From: Plicaturopsis crispa FD-325 SS-3
Lineage: Eukaryota > Basidiomycota > Agaricomycetes > Amylocorticiales > Amylocorticiaceae
Direction of reading: 5' to 3'
Length of the DNA stretch: 64,000 nt
NCBI GenBank assembly: GCA_000827205.1
Contig: KN832555.1
Span: 1,944,784 to 2,008,783 of the forward strand
In this document: positions 12,001 to 25,526 of the stretch, in pieces
Numbering within the stretch: position 1 is the stretch's first letter
Layout of the letters: each line of letters begins with the position of its first letter
Made by a program: the position numbers and the translations under genes
Notes under the pieces: generated by a model
What the model saw: only the letters and a program-made list of their open reading frames with translations
Told to the model about the DNA's origin: nothing
Database searches by the model: none

Positions 12001-14688
12001 TTAGACCGCGCTTCCGAAACGCGCGGCACCGCCGGTGCGCGCCCTTGGTCGATTAACGACCCCGGGTTTTGAAGTCCTCGCCTCCTCGTCTACCCGATCG
12101 TGGCCGTGACCCCCACCCCGACCACACATTTCGCAGTAGTCCTTGTCATTCCCGGCCGCACGCAAATCCTCCACTTCAGCCTTCAGATCCCGCACCTGTC
12201 CCTCCAACTCCCAGATCTGCCGCTGCCACGCCTTCCGCGCAGTGACGATCTGGTCCTGCAGCGCCTGGACGACTGAGGACTGGTCAGATCCCGCAGCTAT
12301 ACCAGCGGTGTCGCTAGTGGAGCTGAGCAACGGGAATCCAGGGGTCATGGGCGAGTTTCCGGTGCCGGGGCTGATCGAGTCAGACGTGTCGAGCAGTGTG
12401 TCTGGGGCGATTTCGTCGGGATCGTTTGTGACAATATGGTCCGTAAAGTGGGCACTGAAAAGCGTCGAGACGGGTCTCAGACTCAGCGAAGGGAAGTCTG
12501 TCGTGCCAGGCGGCGCACTCCGCGGAGATGGACCAGATTGGCTATGCGATGTAACGTGTTGTTGTGTGACGATGGAGAGGGAGGGACCCGTGCGCCGTGC
12601 GTTTGGATCGGTAGCTCTTGACTTGGGCTCTCGAGGAGTTACAGATCCAGTCGAGTAATCCGCGGTCAAATAGCTTCCTTGCGAAGACGAGTCGGGGACT
12701 ATGGAAGGGAACAGCTGCGGAACAGGGACGCGACTCGATTTCGCCGATTTGGCTTGAGCAGAAATATTCGGGTTCGACGAATACGGTGCATACGCGTCGG
12801 ACAGAGTGGGAACCGGTGGGGGCGGCGACCGATCCCTGTCAGTTCGTTCCCGCTCCTTCTCCTTTGACGCATTGAAAAGCCGCATGAAGCCACTCTTCTT
12901 ATGCTTGAGAGATTTCCCGCTGCCACCCGAGGACTGGTTGTCTATCGCGGGTTCAGAGTCTCTACGCTCCGGTCTAGGCGCGCTCTGATTACCCACAATA
13001 CTGTGCAAGGCGGTCTTGGCCCTCGCACCAGCACTGATAGAGCGCGCACGGGTTCGGTTCGCTGGGCTCGTGGGGCTATCACCAGAGCCATGGATTACCG
13101 AATTATCAGGTTCTGGGAATGTCTGTGAGAGAGAAGTAGTCCCGACAGTAGCGTGCGACGTAGCACTTCGAGAGCGCTCCTTCGCAAGAGCCTGCGCTTC
13201 TTGGAGGGAAATGAGCGTGATCGTTGGCGACGGAAGGTTGTCTTGCCAGCCAGGGAGTGAATTCGGCGCTGGCGGTTGCATGGTTGACAACTTGCCATCT
13301 TTTGCCCAGCTACTGCCGTTCGAGGTGTCTCGCTGATGGCGGCCGGGGCTAGCGCCATTGATCGTGATGGGCGATGATATCTCCTTGCCTTGGTAATTAG
13401 AGGCGCGATTTTGGGAAGAGTTGAGCTGTCCGCGGTGAACGTCAAAGGAAGAAGCCGTGTCAGGAATCAGCGTGGACGCTGACGTAGGCCGGGAAGTAGT
13501 GCTCACCACTGAGTGAGTGAGGGTAGACGTGGACGCTTTTCTTGTTACTGAAGGCGTCTGGAAGTTGCTACGGTTAGGAGATTGTGAAGTGTTCTGCTGC
13601 GCGTATGTTACTACGAGGTCTGGATTGGCGTAGGGATGAACTTCAGGTTGAGACGAGGTGGACGACCGCCCGGGCGACCTGTAACCATCGGGCCTAGCAA
13701 ATTCTGAGCGAGGGGAGGCGGTAGAAGGAGAAGGATTTGAGATGTGATATTGGAAGTGGGTAGATTGCGGACTTGGGTCAGGTGGTATGGGTGATGTCGA
13801 CCCCGACCCGACACGGCTCGGTGTCCGTGGACGTCCAAAACCCATGGTGAATTTGTGGCGACCTGTCGGCGCAGGAGAGGGAGATGGCGTAACAAGGGAT
13901 GTGGACGACATGGACGCCTGCGCTAAAGCCCTGAAACGATAAGTATGTTCGTGAGCCCTGTTATATGCGTGGGAGATATGAACCAACACTCACTGGAGGG
14001 CGCCTGAGGAGTTTGAGCTAGACGTATCCGACGACTTCTTGGACTTTGTCTGCGAGCGACTTGAGTCTGCACTGGGCCGACTGGCACCCTGGGCACGCTG
14101 TGATGATCCTATCCCGAGGCCTTTCTTTCCCGCGTGATTGCGACCACGGTGAAAGATAGACGGGGCCTTTGACTGCCCGCTATCAGAATCCTCCCCCTCC
14201 TCCTCCACCGGTTCCTCGCCCATTTCCCACGGCGCGAGACCGTGAAACCGCATCTTGGGGCCAAGCATGCTCATCCGCGGGTCGGCCTCCCCATCGACTA
14301 CGTCTGATTCGCCCTCCTCATCTGAGTACTGTTCATCCTGATCGTGGTCCTGAATGAGAGATGACGACGCGTACGACAGGCGAGGGTCCTCGTCAAAGTC
14401 CAGTACGCTGGCATTAGGGTCATGCATGGTCTGACGGTCAGGCGAGTGTGGCCTTCCTCTATGGCTGGAGGGAATGTGGAAGTTGAAAGAGTTGGTGTGC
14501 GCATCAATGTCAGCCTGATCCAGAGGATGCGGCGAGAAGTGGGCGTGGCTATACACAGAGGGGGAATCGGACATTTCGGAAAGAGAAGGAAAACGACCGT
14601 GGTTAGCACGGGTTGTCCGCTGGTCTAGTAGATGTCGAAGATGGTCGTTGTGAGTATCTGCGGGGGAGTTCATGGTCCTGAGCATCAC
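12001..14688 (-). CDS. Low-complexity Ser/Pro-rich protein with C-terminal coiled coil
   Basis: Two exons, 14688-13994 and 13930-12001, joined by a 63-nt GT-AG intron that restores the frame (GALQ then ALAQ). The product is about 874 aa and mostly disordered. It has a Ser/Pro/Thr-rich body, acidic patches near residues 110-160, and repeated SP/TP sites suggestive of phosphorylation. The only predicted fold is a short coiled coil near the end (roughly WQRQIWELEGQVRDLKAEVE), followed by a CEMCGRGGGHGHD patch that could bind metal. I do not recognise the family. The composition resembles fungal cell-polarity or cytoskeletal scaffolds, but that is only inference. Confidence 0.8.
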
Positions 14689-15689
14689 CCCCCAGGCTTT
14701 TGAGCAAGCGAGGAGGAGGGCGGGAGGAGGAGAAACAGAAACTGTGCGGGCGGTAGAGGAGGAACAGAGCCAAGAAACGAAACAGATGAAAAAGTATCGA
14801 ACCTCGGCGGTTAGCTGATCTTTTCGTTAGCAAATATCAAATACGTATACTTCAGTTACGGTAGCTTGGCCCACCATTAATCATAGTAGCGAACTCTATC
14901 ATTTAGAACGGCTCGATAAGATGTGTTCCGTTGGATCGTCTCGTTTCATTCACAAAAATGCAGTACAATACCCGGGTCCAAGGCAAGACTGCAGGACGCT
15001 GGGGGGACACGGAATCGTGTCACCTTGAACCGTAGCCGCCCATCGCGCTACCCTGGGATGCACATGCGTACTGACAGCGATCACTGAGCGGCAAGTGGAG
15101 CTCGCGATAAGTGCGAGTAGTATCCAGGTACTCGCTGGCACTCGCAGCCTCGTACCCGTAATGCCTCAAAGGGCATCAAGTGCTCCCGCATTGTACCTGA
15201 TCGTTGGAGGCTTTGAGCTGGGAAAAACAGGGTAGTTTGGTGCACCTGATCGTCCTTGTCTGTACTTTACAGGAAAGTGAAAACCACCTTGAGCAGAAAG
15301 AGGACGTTCGCATCTTCTGACGAAGGCCTGCAGGCTTCAACGTGGGACGCGCAGTGAGTCGAGTCGTGTGAAGTTCGTGTGTGTGTGTGTGTGCAGCATC
15401 AAGACCCTCCAAGCAGTATAGTCCATGCTGTTGATCAACGTCAAGGCGCTTGACTGCGAGCGTCCCGCGACGCGCGCCCGAGCTGCAGCTGCGCCATGTT
15501 GAGGAGAAACGTGCAAGGAACGTGGAACAGCTACGGAACTTTTTTCATCTTTGATTCGACGGCCGGCGCTCGACCCATTTATGGCAAGTTATAGATGCCT
15601 GTTTTCGGCCCTCGGCGGCCCGACAAGCTGGCATCTGCACTCATCTGCAGAAAACGGTTCACACTTCGGACGTCAGTAATCGCAAAACG
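14689..15689. other. Intergenic, divergent promoters
   Basis: One kb between the coiled-coil gene (minus) and CGR1 (plus), with a short dinucleotide repeat and no supportable gene. Confidence 0.55.
15377..15392. repeat. (GT)8 microsatellite
   Basis: Eight uninterrupted GT dinucleotides in the intergenic region upstream of CGR1. Confidence 0.9.
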
Positions 15690-16247
15690 ATGTCGACAGC
15701 AGGACCAGTCGACACGGATCTGAATACAACAGAGGCTATACGCATAGCCTCCAGCTCCAATGGTCGTGTCTCCGGGAAACCATGGAAGGAGAGAAAAACC
15801 GCGACAGTGTAAGTCGCCCCCAGTTACCCGTTCACGATAGTATATTCTAAAAAATATTCTATAGCCGCACGCACATCCCTGAAGGTGTGAAAACTAAGCG
15901 ATGGGAGGATCGGATGGAGAAGACGAAGAAAGAGCAGGCCATAAAGCAACTCGAGAATGAACTGAAGGAAGAGAAGCAGGCAGAGAAAACTCGGTGAGCG
16001 ACAGTCTGGGGCACAAGGTACAGCGGAACGTAGCCATGCTAATACCACGATAGGAGACGAGAGATCACCATGGAACGGAAGAAAGCCGCAGAAGAGCGGC
16101 GGCGACTGGAAGAAGATAAAGCAAAGGTCTGTATACTTTGCGTCCACTTCCCCCGCCGGCCTGATTCTCAAATCTATACAGATGGGCGCACGCAAAGCCG
16201 CTCGACTCCGGCGGAAAGCAGGGCGCACGAAGAAGATCAACGGCTGA
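15690..16247 (+). CDS. CGR1: rRNA-processing protein CGR1
   Basis: Small nucleolar protein needed for 60S pre-rRNA processing in yeast. Four exons (15690-15808, 15865-15993, 16054-16126, 16182-16247) total 387 nt and encode 128 aa, close to the yeast length of 120. The N-terminus holds SGKPWK; the middle is a highly charged helix (RWEDRMEKTKKEQAIKQLE, then RRREITMERKKAAEERRRLE). The C-terminus is the basic signature MGARKAARLRRKAGRTKKIN. Its 3' end lies only about 140 bp from the convergent VPS18 stop. Confidence 0.93.
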
Positions 16248-16390
16248 ATCTGCGTACTCTTTTCCACAAAAAGTATACCTTGTACTGTTTCTACTTACCG
16301 CTACACGTCCTCGGTGTTCGATCGGGGTATTCATTATGTTATGCCACTGCCTATCCTAAATTCCACAACGCTAGCGAGAAAGTCCTACGG

Positions 16391-19300
16391 CTAGAGATCC
16401 CAGCTTGCGTCAACCTCTTCCTCCTTGATGAATGGTCTGTCCAGACCGGCTACCACGCTCTCGCAGAGGGGGCAACTGCTCGCCAGAACATCGTCCAATT
16501 CTTGCCGCATCCGTTCAGCCTTCTTCCCCGCGTCCTTGTCCACCCCGTTCTTTTTCCCAGCCCCCATTCCCATGCCAGGAATCCATGTCGGTGCACTGAC
16601 AACGCTGGCGAGCGCGTCGGGAACGATGAGGTCGCGCAATTTATCGCCTGCATTGAGTAGGTTTCTGCCGAGGCCACGGGTCCCTGTCTGCAGCGGGCTC
16701 GCGAGTTGCGTGAAATTGGCAGAGAGGAGTGTCCGCTGAGCAGCCGGCGTCCGCGATGCAGGGTTAGCTCCCACCAGGGACGGATTAGTGATACTCGAAC
16801 GATCTAGCGCGCCCGGGGTGCCCTTAACGAGCTCCGTTTGAAGTGCAAGTATCCGCCGCAGCGCATGCGCAGGAAGATAGTCTTTAGCCTGCACATTCAA
16901 AATCCGTGAGCCTAAGCATGCGAGATATCGTAATCGTGGGACGCACCAAACCGATGAGGCAGTCGGCGTGGAAAGTGTGTTGACAAGGAAACACGTAGAA
17001 TTGCCTTGTTAGTAGCAGGTGTGAGCACACAGCACACCGCTCGCTAGCGTCGATCGTGACGAAGCGGTTTTTGAGCGCCGAGATGTCCTGCTTAATGGAT
17101 TCGGCAGTGCGTGTCGCCTCGTCCATTTCGCCTTTGAGCACGTCGATATGCGCGGAATAACCTTCGAGGGCATGAGCGATTTCCTCCTTGAAGTCGTCGA
17201 TTACAACGAAGTCAGGGAAGAACGGCAGAATGTCCTCAATCTTGAGTAGGTTAGTATTCTCCAGGAACCGCATGGCGCTATCGGAATAGATTGAGTGCTT
17301 AATAGAGAGAAACTAAGTCGAGGGCACACACCTCTTGATATCTTTCTTATCCTGTACCACGTACCGCGCGATCTTCAGCCATAGTTTCTTCCGTAACGGC
17401 TCATCATCCTCCGGCATGTCTGCGTTGATTTTCGCAAGCTCCAGATCGCCTTTCTCGAGTGCCAGATCGACGCTGTTCTCCCACAGGCCCATCTTCGAGT
17501 AAATATGCACGCAAGGTTGTGTGCGGCCGGTTTGCTTGCACAAGCGGAGTGCATAGTCGAGATCATAGTAGGGTTTATCAGTGAGAGGATCAGACGGTGC
17601 GCTAGAGAGGAAGCGCAAGAGCGGGCCATCGTCAGTATCGTTGGCCGCAGAGGAGGGACGAGCATAAAAGGTGATGATGAGATTGTGGATAGTGGGGGAT
17701 GTATTCTGTTGATCGAATATGACATGGTTGAGGTAGCGAATGGCATAGTTGGGTGATAGAGGATCTCGTGGTGCGTGCTGGAGCTGAAGGAGGGAGGGCA
17801 CTAGTCGAATCGGGTCGAGCGTTGGTCGCCGGAGCCAGGATTCTACCATTTCCTTCGGTGAATGACGCAGAAGGACGGGTCCGAAGCGGTAGTACATTTC
17901 AAGGTCGGTCTGCAAGCGACATATCAGTACGCTGAAATTTGAGGGCCCGGAATACAGGCCACGTACCTGGCGATTGATGGTGTCGATTGCTTTTATCCAC
18001 TCTTCCTCGAGGACCCAATGCTCGACGACACGCTCAAAGTCACCGACGACGGTGGCATAGTACAGATACATATCCGTGCGCCCATGACCCTGTATAAGCT
18101 CATAGACTGTACTCCGATCGAGATTCGCCTGGAATTTCATGGTCAGGATACAGACATGATAAGTCAGAGGGTTGAACATAACAGACTCACCTTGTATGTC
18201 TGGAAGAAATTGCGGACATCCTCTTCCAAGAAATTCCGTTGTGTCTGGAGAGTTTCGACGTCGTGCGACACAGATTCCGAAGCAATAAGATCGTCAAGCT
18301 CATTGCAGCTGCTGAGATAAAACTCGACTAGCCACGTCGCAAGCATCATGCGTTGTGTGAGATCCTTAGAGCAGGGCTGTCTCAGACTTTGAGTCAAGGA
18401 AGTATATAAATTTGCGCGCACCGTCTTTCGTGTCCGTTCAAGGCGTGATATGAGGTATGCCCGCAGGGCGTCTCGCTCCCCGGCATCCAAGAACTTCAGA
18501 GTCACTTCCTCAAACGTTACGGAGCATTGTGCATAACATTGTGCGGCTTGGAAATATCGACCTTCCTCGAAAAATGCGTGCGCCTGTGCTGAGAGGACAT
18601 GATCTCGCTGACCCGCTGTCTAGATGAATCCATTAGCACGTTGAGCAGCACTCTTGATGAACAAAAGACATAACAAACCTTCGCGTATTTAAGAGCGATA
18701 TCGAATTTTCCCTTCTCGAGATATATCTTCCAGACATCCCTGTCTTCGTTGTCCATGACGAGCTCAAACAATGATTGGTTTGTGTACACCCAGTATGTCT
18801 TGCGCACCGGGTCCGCAGTCAGGCCTCGGACCTCCTCGTTTGGTTTCTGTAAGATCAGCAGCGCCTGGGTTACTTACAGCTGATGGATCGTGCAATGCAA
18901 GGGACGTACCAGAGGCAGGGATTCCTCGTAAGCAAGCTTCTCATCTAGGATGCAGACGCCAGTAATCCGGTCCTTGTACAGTAAGAGGAAGTGGAACTCT
19001 GTCAAGGCTATTGAAACAGGAGCTTCTGCAGTCGTAGATGCACCGCGATCCGGAGAGCTAGATGTGGGGGAGAGTATCGGGTAGGGAAGAAGCTGTGCGC
19101 CGTCTATGAGGTCGTCCGACGTAGACTCAAAATTGAGAGTGCCATGGTAGATACCAGGAGCTACGTGTTCATGGATACGTAGTGAGCAGCAAACAGCATT
19201 GTGCCTACTTGCTAGACTTACCAGTCATCCATGCCATGCCTTTTGGAAGAGACAGTGCTTGGTCAGCGGTTGGTGTGTAAAACTGCAGCTCAGAATGGCC

Positions 19301-20325
19301 GAGATTTCCAGGAAGTTCAAGTATCCCTTGGATAGTTCAGTGATAGCAAGGTACTACGAGGACGTAAGTAACGTACTTGGAGCGGTTTCACGGTAGCTGG
19401 CAAACAGGCCGGAGAACACACGACCACCATCGTCCGACCGACGGTCCGGGGCACCTACGAATTGATATATTCGAGACGGCGTCGTGACAATGACGAGTGC
19501 TTTCCGAGGGTCCTGCGGGGAAAAGAAATCGAATTTGATGCCCGTTATTGGGTGTCTTTCGGGCAGGGAGAAGAGCCCTTGGAGGTAACGCTCTTGGGAT
19601 TTGAAGAAATCCTCTTCAGCGTCCAAAACAGCCTCGTATATTGTACCATTTCTGGCTCCAATGAGGAACTCCCGAGTCGAGGTCGCATGCTGGGAGGATA
19701 GCAGAGCAGGTTTATTCCACGCAATGCTCTCGATGACCATTTTGAATGTCTTGAGCAGCCTCGGCTTCTTCCAACCCTTGTAGAGATACCAATTTTGGCC
19801 TTGCACAGAAGTGATGATGAGATGGCGTCCTGACGGGTCGAGGAATATCTTGTATATGGACATGTCGGTGGGCTTGGCTGGTATTTGGAGTTTGATGACC
19901 TGGTCGGAGTGTGATAGCTCAATAAGAACAATAAGGTTGTTGGTGAAACCCATGGCCAGCATATCCGAGGACACGACAAGCGAAACGAGAGGTGCCGGTA
20001 CGTCAAACTGGACGCGACCGAGGTCGAATATGGGTGCGGTCGCTACATTGGGGTCTGCGAATCCCTTTGGTCAGGTTGTCAGCATTCCGCGCTTTCCAAA
20101 CAGGCACAATGCACGCACTGGACTGGTTATGCTCTCGATATCTGCGCCAGTATCCTCTGCTTCATGCGGAGACGGCTCGAAGCCCTCGTACTGGAGCTGC
20201 GGCAAGGGCGACGCGCCGTATGCAATAGCACCTGGCGGCGCAGATGCATGCTCGACGTCTAAGCGGCATGTAAGACACCTCTATTCACTAGACAAACACC
20301 AGGAATACTCACATTCGTCGAACAT
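16391..20325 (-). CDS. VPS18: Vacuolar sorting protein VPS18/PEP3 (HOPS/CORVET core)
   Basis: Core subunit of the HOPS and CORVET tethering complexes at the vacuole and endosome. The N-terminal beta-propeller region (about 18.8-20.3 kb) includes VQFDVPAPLVS, MLAMGFTNNL and LDPSGRHLIITS. It is followed by the Pep3/Vps18 segment and an alpha-solenoid (clathrin-heavy-chain-like repeats, e.g. LALEKGDLELAKINADMPED). The C-terminus has a coiled coil and a RING-H2 finger: CAVCSHLLL, then CQHTFHADC, and CPLCE in the last exon. Translation starts at 20325 (MFDE, then an intron, then YVEHASAPPG). Many introns are present. The intron in the second coding exon near 20.06-20.13 kb has a weak donor that I could not fix exactly. 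Confidence 0.93.
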
Positions 20326-20534
20326 TCCGGTTGTGCACTATTCAGCGTGTGGCAGCTGGGGACTCGGAGGTCAGACACGCGGCAATCGGAATGTCTTCAT
20401 CGACGCCAGCTCGCGTGGCATTTCTCCTCTTGGAAATCTACTTTCAAAGCCCACAGTTTCCGTACAAGTCCGCCATAAATATTCAGCGCCTCTCCTCAGC
20501 ATCCTCTTCTTGACCACCACGTTAAACTGACAGG

Positions 20535-21696
20535 ATGTCGCGCCCAATGCCCCGTTTGTTTCTTATCCGCCACGGTAAAGTGCAGCACCGCACCTGCTAT
20601 TGAAGATCGATCTAACAGCTCTGACGTAGGGGAGACGGAATGGTCTTTGAATGGGTCAGTCGAATGGCATTCACGCCAAGTATCTTTATACTCATGTTGA
20701 ACACCTCCCTTGATTAGACGACACGTATGCTTGGTTTTATGGCCGCATTGATAATTTATTAAACCGATCTTTAGACTGGGAAGACAGACATACCTCTTAC
20801 GGCTCGCGGAGAGTCCCAGATAAAGGACAAGGCCCAAATTCTTGTGGGCGATGGCAGTGAGTACTCGTCGAGCTATGCAAGATTTATTGACTGAAGAATG
20901 TAGAGGCGATTGACCCCAAGAACTTGTGCACGGTTCTTGTCTCGCCTCGCAAACGTTCACAGATGACGTTTCATCTTCTATTTGACCATCTCCCCAAGGA
21001 GCCGGATTTTATCATAGATGAAGAAGGTGTTTTTTGACCTTTAATTATACTCGATATGCCCTACTGATACACATGCTGCAGTGCAGGAATGGGATTACGG
21101 TGACTATGAAGGTCTCCGCCCCGCTGAGATCAAGAAATTAGACCCGAAGTGGACCATATGGCAGGATGGGTACGTAGTATATGCTTGTAAGGACATCATT
21201 GCTATTGAACACTTCTCACCGGAAATACTACAGATGTCCAGGCGGTGAAAGCACTGAACAGATGTGCGCCCGTGTAGACAGCGCTATTGCGAAGGTCCGC
21301 CGGCAATGCAATGCGACAAAGTCTGAATCAACCTAACCGCTCCCGAAAATCAGGTTCGTCAATACCACAAGGAATACGTGGAAGAGGGCAGGCATACGCG
21401 CGACGTCGTGATTATCGGTGAACCGTCCTTCGTTATTCTCAAGCCACCACACATCGTTCTCACGCGCGTTATTTTCTAGCTCATGGGCATTTCAACCGCT
21501 GTCTCATTTCACGCTGGATCAATTTCCCTCTGTGCCTCGGCACACACTTCAACGTTGAACCCGGAGGAGTACGTCCAGCATTTGTGTTCAGGACTCAATC
21601 CTCATCTATTGCTAGGTCGCTGTGCTTAGCTACAATCACAACAACCTTGCGGAACCTGCGCTCAACGCGCTCAACCTATATGCCGACATCAATTAA
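20535..21696 (+). CDS. SHB17-like sedoheptulose-1,7-bisphosphatase (histidine phosphatase)
   Basis: Member of the phosphoglycerate-mutase-like histidine phosphatases. It most resembles yeast Shb17, which dephosphorylates sedoheptulose-1,7-bisphosphate to feed riboneogenesis. The catalytic RHGETEW is split by an intron after RH. Later motifs are EWDYGDYEGL, the IWQDGCPGGE region, the second catalytic His in AHGHFNRC, and the C-terminal VLSYNHNNLAEPAL that is typical of Shb17 rather than of glycolytic mutase. At least seven short introns. The 3' end is TAA at 21694-21696. Its 5' end lies about 210 bp from the start of VPS18, in divergent orientation. Confidence 0.9.
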
Positions 21697-21999
21697 TGGA
21701 CGGCACAATTTGCGAGCCCAAGTCAAGTGTAATATTACATGGCCGCCGTGTATCAAATGCGGTTGTAGTGGTAAACGTCCTTTCTGCTATAGTATAGACA
21801 AATGTTGTAAGTCGAGGCGAGCAAGTCGAGCGGTCGGACGTCGACGTGAACCGAGTGGGACGATCACAAGTTGTTTTGCGATCTCCGAATTCGAATTGTT
21901 CCCGAGTCGAGTGATCTTCCATCGAAAAACCACGTTCCCTTTCCCTTATTCCCTTTCCTACTCTAACATTTCCCTTTATCTATCCTATACCCTTCCCAA

Positions 22000-24900
22000 A
22001 TGGCTGAGGTTGTTGCTCAGAGTCCGGCGGTTGCACCAGTGGAGGACAACGAGTCTGTTTCTGACGTCGCGGAATCTGTCGCTGCGCCGTCCCAAGCAGA
22101 ATCACATCCTGAGGAGCCTCCTCACGCTGAACACGACGGTGCTGACGTGGTAGAGCCGGAAGGACCTGCTGCGGAGGAGAATACGCCTACTCAAGAAAGT
22201 GCGCCAGGTGCAGGCGAGGCAAACGGCACGCCAGCAGATGACACGCCAACCGCTGAACCGCCCGCCGATGCGGAGACCAAGAAAGAGTCAACTGTAGCTT
22301 CTAAAACTGCAAACGTCGCTGGCAAACCAAAGGCTGCCATGTCTGTCAAACCTACCCCGCCCAATGGCAAAAGCGGTCCTCCGACGCCTCTGGTCAAAAA
22401 GGTATGCATCTCATCCCAAATTTACCTATTCCTCTCGTACGACGTGTTCTCAATAGATCATAAACTCTGGGACATTCGGTGCTGGCTCCGTCAAGGCCGC
22501 AACCTCCAAAGCTACAGGTACAAACTCAAGCGCGACGGCTACGAAGTCTGCGGCGGCCTCGGCGACTTCAACTTTGAAGAAGACTCCCAGTGCATCCTCC
22601 GCCAACACAGCAACCAAGCCCACCACGGCATCCTCAAAGCCACCTGCGAGTGGCGGAGCATCGGCCACGGGGCCTACCCGGCGCGCATCTCTTGCTCCGA
22701 GCAAACCTCCACCCACTCATGCTTCCAAGCCATCCCTTTCGTCCTCCGTCTCTTCCAAACCCACCGCCAACACTACTGCCGCCACCCGTGCATCTGTCGT
22801 CTCGCCCGCTGAATCAAGCGCCTCGCTCAAGTCGTCCGCGGCTGCACGTCCGCGGGCCTCCGTGTCTGAGGGCGTCAAACGAGCTCCTTTGAGTTCTAGG
22901 CAGAGCTTATCTGGAAAGCCTGCTGCTCCTGCTACGAAACCAGCTACTGCTACGAAGCCTAGTGCTCCAAGTGCGACGAAGCCTAGCGCACCAGGCACGA
23001 AGCCTGCTCGGACTGCTGGGTCTATTTCGTCCATAAGGGAGGTCAGAGAGGATGGAAAGGCATTGGAGGATCTACAGAACAAGGTACGGAGTGTGCTTCT
23101 TGATACTGTTCTATTCCTAACTCGGCCACTAGCTCAAGGACGTCACCGAATCCCTTTCAACCAAGTCGGAGACGGTCGCAGAGCTCGAGGACCAACTCGA
23201 GAAAGCCAAGTTGTCTCTCGACAACGCTTTAGTAGATGTTGAGTCCAAACGCTCCTCGGTCGAGCAGCTGGAGAAAAGTCAACAGACGTCCGAGCAAGAG
23301 CTGAAGGACCTGAAGTCACTTGTTGAGAGCTTGCAAAGCGAGAGGCCAGACGTTGACGGCATCCACCAAGAGGTGCGTCTGCTTATTTGCCCATGATAAT
23401 CTATGTTCTTACATGTATGACAGCTTGAGGCTGCCAAAGCTGCTTCCGTTGCGCAGAGCGAGCTCGTACAAACCCTCCAGGCGCAGGTCGAGTCATTAGA
23501 AGCAGAGGTGGCCGCTGCAAAAGAAAGCCTTGATTCCGTCCGCGCATCTACCGACTCCGACTCTGCAGCAGCTGCCGCCGTCGAACACGAAGCCCTTGTG
23601 AAAGCGAAGGCTGACCTCGAGGCCATTGAAGCGGAGACAAAATCCCTGCAGGCCGCTCATGCACAGGCCCTCGAGGAAGCCGCTGCTAAACGTCAGGACT
23701 CCGAGAGCAAAGCGGCACGCGTTGTGGCACTTGAGGCGGAGATAGCAGAACTCAAGCAGGAGAAAGAGGACAGCGCGAGCAAGCTATCCGAGCTCGAGAT
23801 CGAAATCCTCGAACTGAAGGAAAGCCAAGATGCCGCGGAGGACGAGCGTGGGGAGTCGGCGTCGCGTCTCAAAGCTCTCGAAGACGCATTGACTAAGGCC
23901 GAAGCTGCGACACAGCAAGCTATCGAGGATGCCAAGGTCAAGGAGGAGGAGTATAACCAGCAAGTCGAAGGCCTCCAGAAACAACACGCTGAGGCCCTCC
24001 AAGCTGCTGCAGACGAAGCGGCTAAGGTCGCCGCTCAACTCGCCGCACTTCAAGAGGACCTCGCTGCCGCTCAAGCCGCTCATGAAGAGTCTAAGGCCAC
24101 TGCGCAGGCCGCGGCAGACGAGCATGCTCGTAAACTTGAGGAACTGGAAGCCATTCACACCGCGAAGCACAACGAACTCCAGGCAGAAATTGATCGAATC
24201 ACTGCTGAGCTTGAGGTATGTTTCATCTGCTCGCTACATGGATGTAACATGCTCAAATTATATCCAGGGCCAAGAGGCGAAGTACGGCGCTAAAGTGGAT
24301 GCCGTCAAAGCTGAACATGACCAACTCCTCGAGGAGGCATTCCAACGTGCTAAGGTACGTTGTCCGTCCCTTGTCGCAAAGATGGTGCTTACCTATTCTC
24401 CTCGCTCTTAGCATGAGGCCGGTTCCGCGCACGGAGAAGATCTTCAGGCGCTCCGTGCTCAGTCTCAGAGCTCCATTGAACAGCTTAGCGCGTCGCACCG
24501 GTCCACCGTTGAAACGCTGAAGGCGGAGCACGCTGCTGCTCTCGAATCGGAAACTACAGCACTGCAGAAGAAACTGTCTGGGATCGCCCTCGAGCTCAAA
24601 GCAACTCAGGATGACCTTGTGAAGGCGAAGACCGCCTTACAAGCATCCCGCGCGGAACTAGAGACCGTCTCTGCTCAGCGAGACCAAGCGCGGATCGCTG
24701 CCTCGACCTCCTCCACCTCCACGCCAGAGCAAGCGGACGAAATCAAACGCCTTATCCAGGAGATTTCCAACAAGGATGATGATCTTAGCGCTACCAAGGA
24801 GGCTCTACTCCTTACGCAGCAATCGCTTTCGGCACTCTCTACCAACCACACGGTGGAGCTTGAAGAAGCTGCGAAAGGTCGCGCGGAGGAGGTCACGAAG

Positions 24901-25526
24901 CTGCGGTCCTTACACGAGGAGGAGATCGGTGCCCTTTCGCTCCAGAAGTCAGAGCTTATCACCCAACTCTCCGACCTGGAGGGTGAACTAGCGACGCTGA
25001 AGGCGGCGCAGGCTGCCGACTCTCAGGCCTCACCCAAGACCAATGGCAACGCACACGCGTCCTCTCCTGGAGTTTCGAAGGAGGAGCTTCAGCGTCTACA
25101 CGAGGCGCATAACCTCAAGCTGCACGACGTGCAAGCCGAGAACGAGAAGGCACTCAATGCTCTGAGGCAGGAGCTCGAAGCCCAGCAGACGAAGACGGAC
25201 GAACTTCAGCAAGAGCTGGCACGCAAAGCCATGGAGATCCAGTATCTTGAGAGCGAGCAGGATGAAACTCAAGAACAATATTCCCGGTATGTCAATCCCT
25301 TCAGATTCAAACGTCTCCTTGCGGGAGTCTTCGCGCTGGTCGTGATTTGCACACTCGTTTAAAATTTTCTGGCCTTTTCATTATCTATCTTGCCGCACAT
25401 CTTAAATTTCTATAATATCTAATACTGGACGATATTTTATTGACTGCGTATTTTATGTGTTCATTCAGATTGAAGGAGGACCACGAACAGCTGAAAGCGC
25501 AGCTGGAGGCCAGTGCCGCTGCCTAA
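22000..25526 (+). CDS. Long coiled-coil protein with Ala/Ser/Pro/Lys-rich N-terminus
   Basis: The first about 100 residues are acidic and disordered (AEVVAQSPAVAPVEDNES onward). A Ser/Thr/Ala/Lys-rich basic linker with KPSAPxxTKP repeats follows. From about 23.05 kb onward the frame is almost continuous heptad coiled coil (LEDQLEKAKLSLDNALVDV and similar) to the C-terminus, which ends LKAQLEASAAA. Introns lie near 22.40-22.46, 23.09-23.13, 23.37-23.42, 24.21-24.27, 24.35-24.41 and 25.29-25.47 kb; the last, at about 180 nt, is unusually long for this window. A pyrimidine-rich stretch (about 21930-21999) precedes the ATG. The architecture resembles fungal M-protein-repeat or cytoskeleton/nuclear-pore coiled-coil proteins; the function is unknown. 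Confidence 0.88.

Noticed and set aside
16070-16660. A 196-codon plus-strand frame running from CGR1 into VPS18
   Set aside because: It reads through the last CGR1 intron in the wrong frame and then runs antisense to the VPS18 C-terminus.
22000-22812. A single 270-codon frame at the start of the coiled-coil gene
   Set aside because: After the codon at about 22.40 kb it reads through an intron into the wrong frame; splicing to the frame beginning KIINSGTFGAG gives consistent composition.
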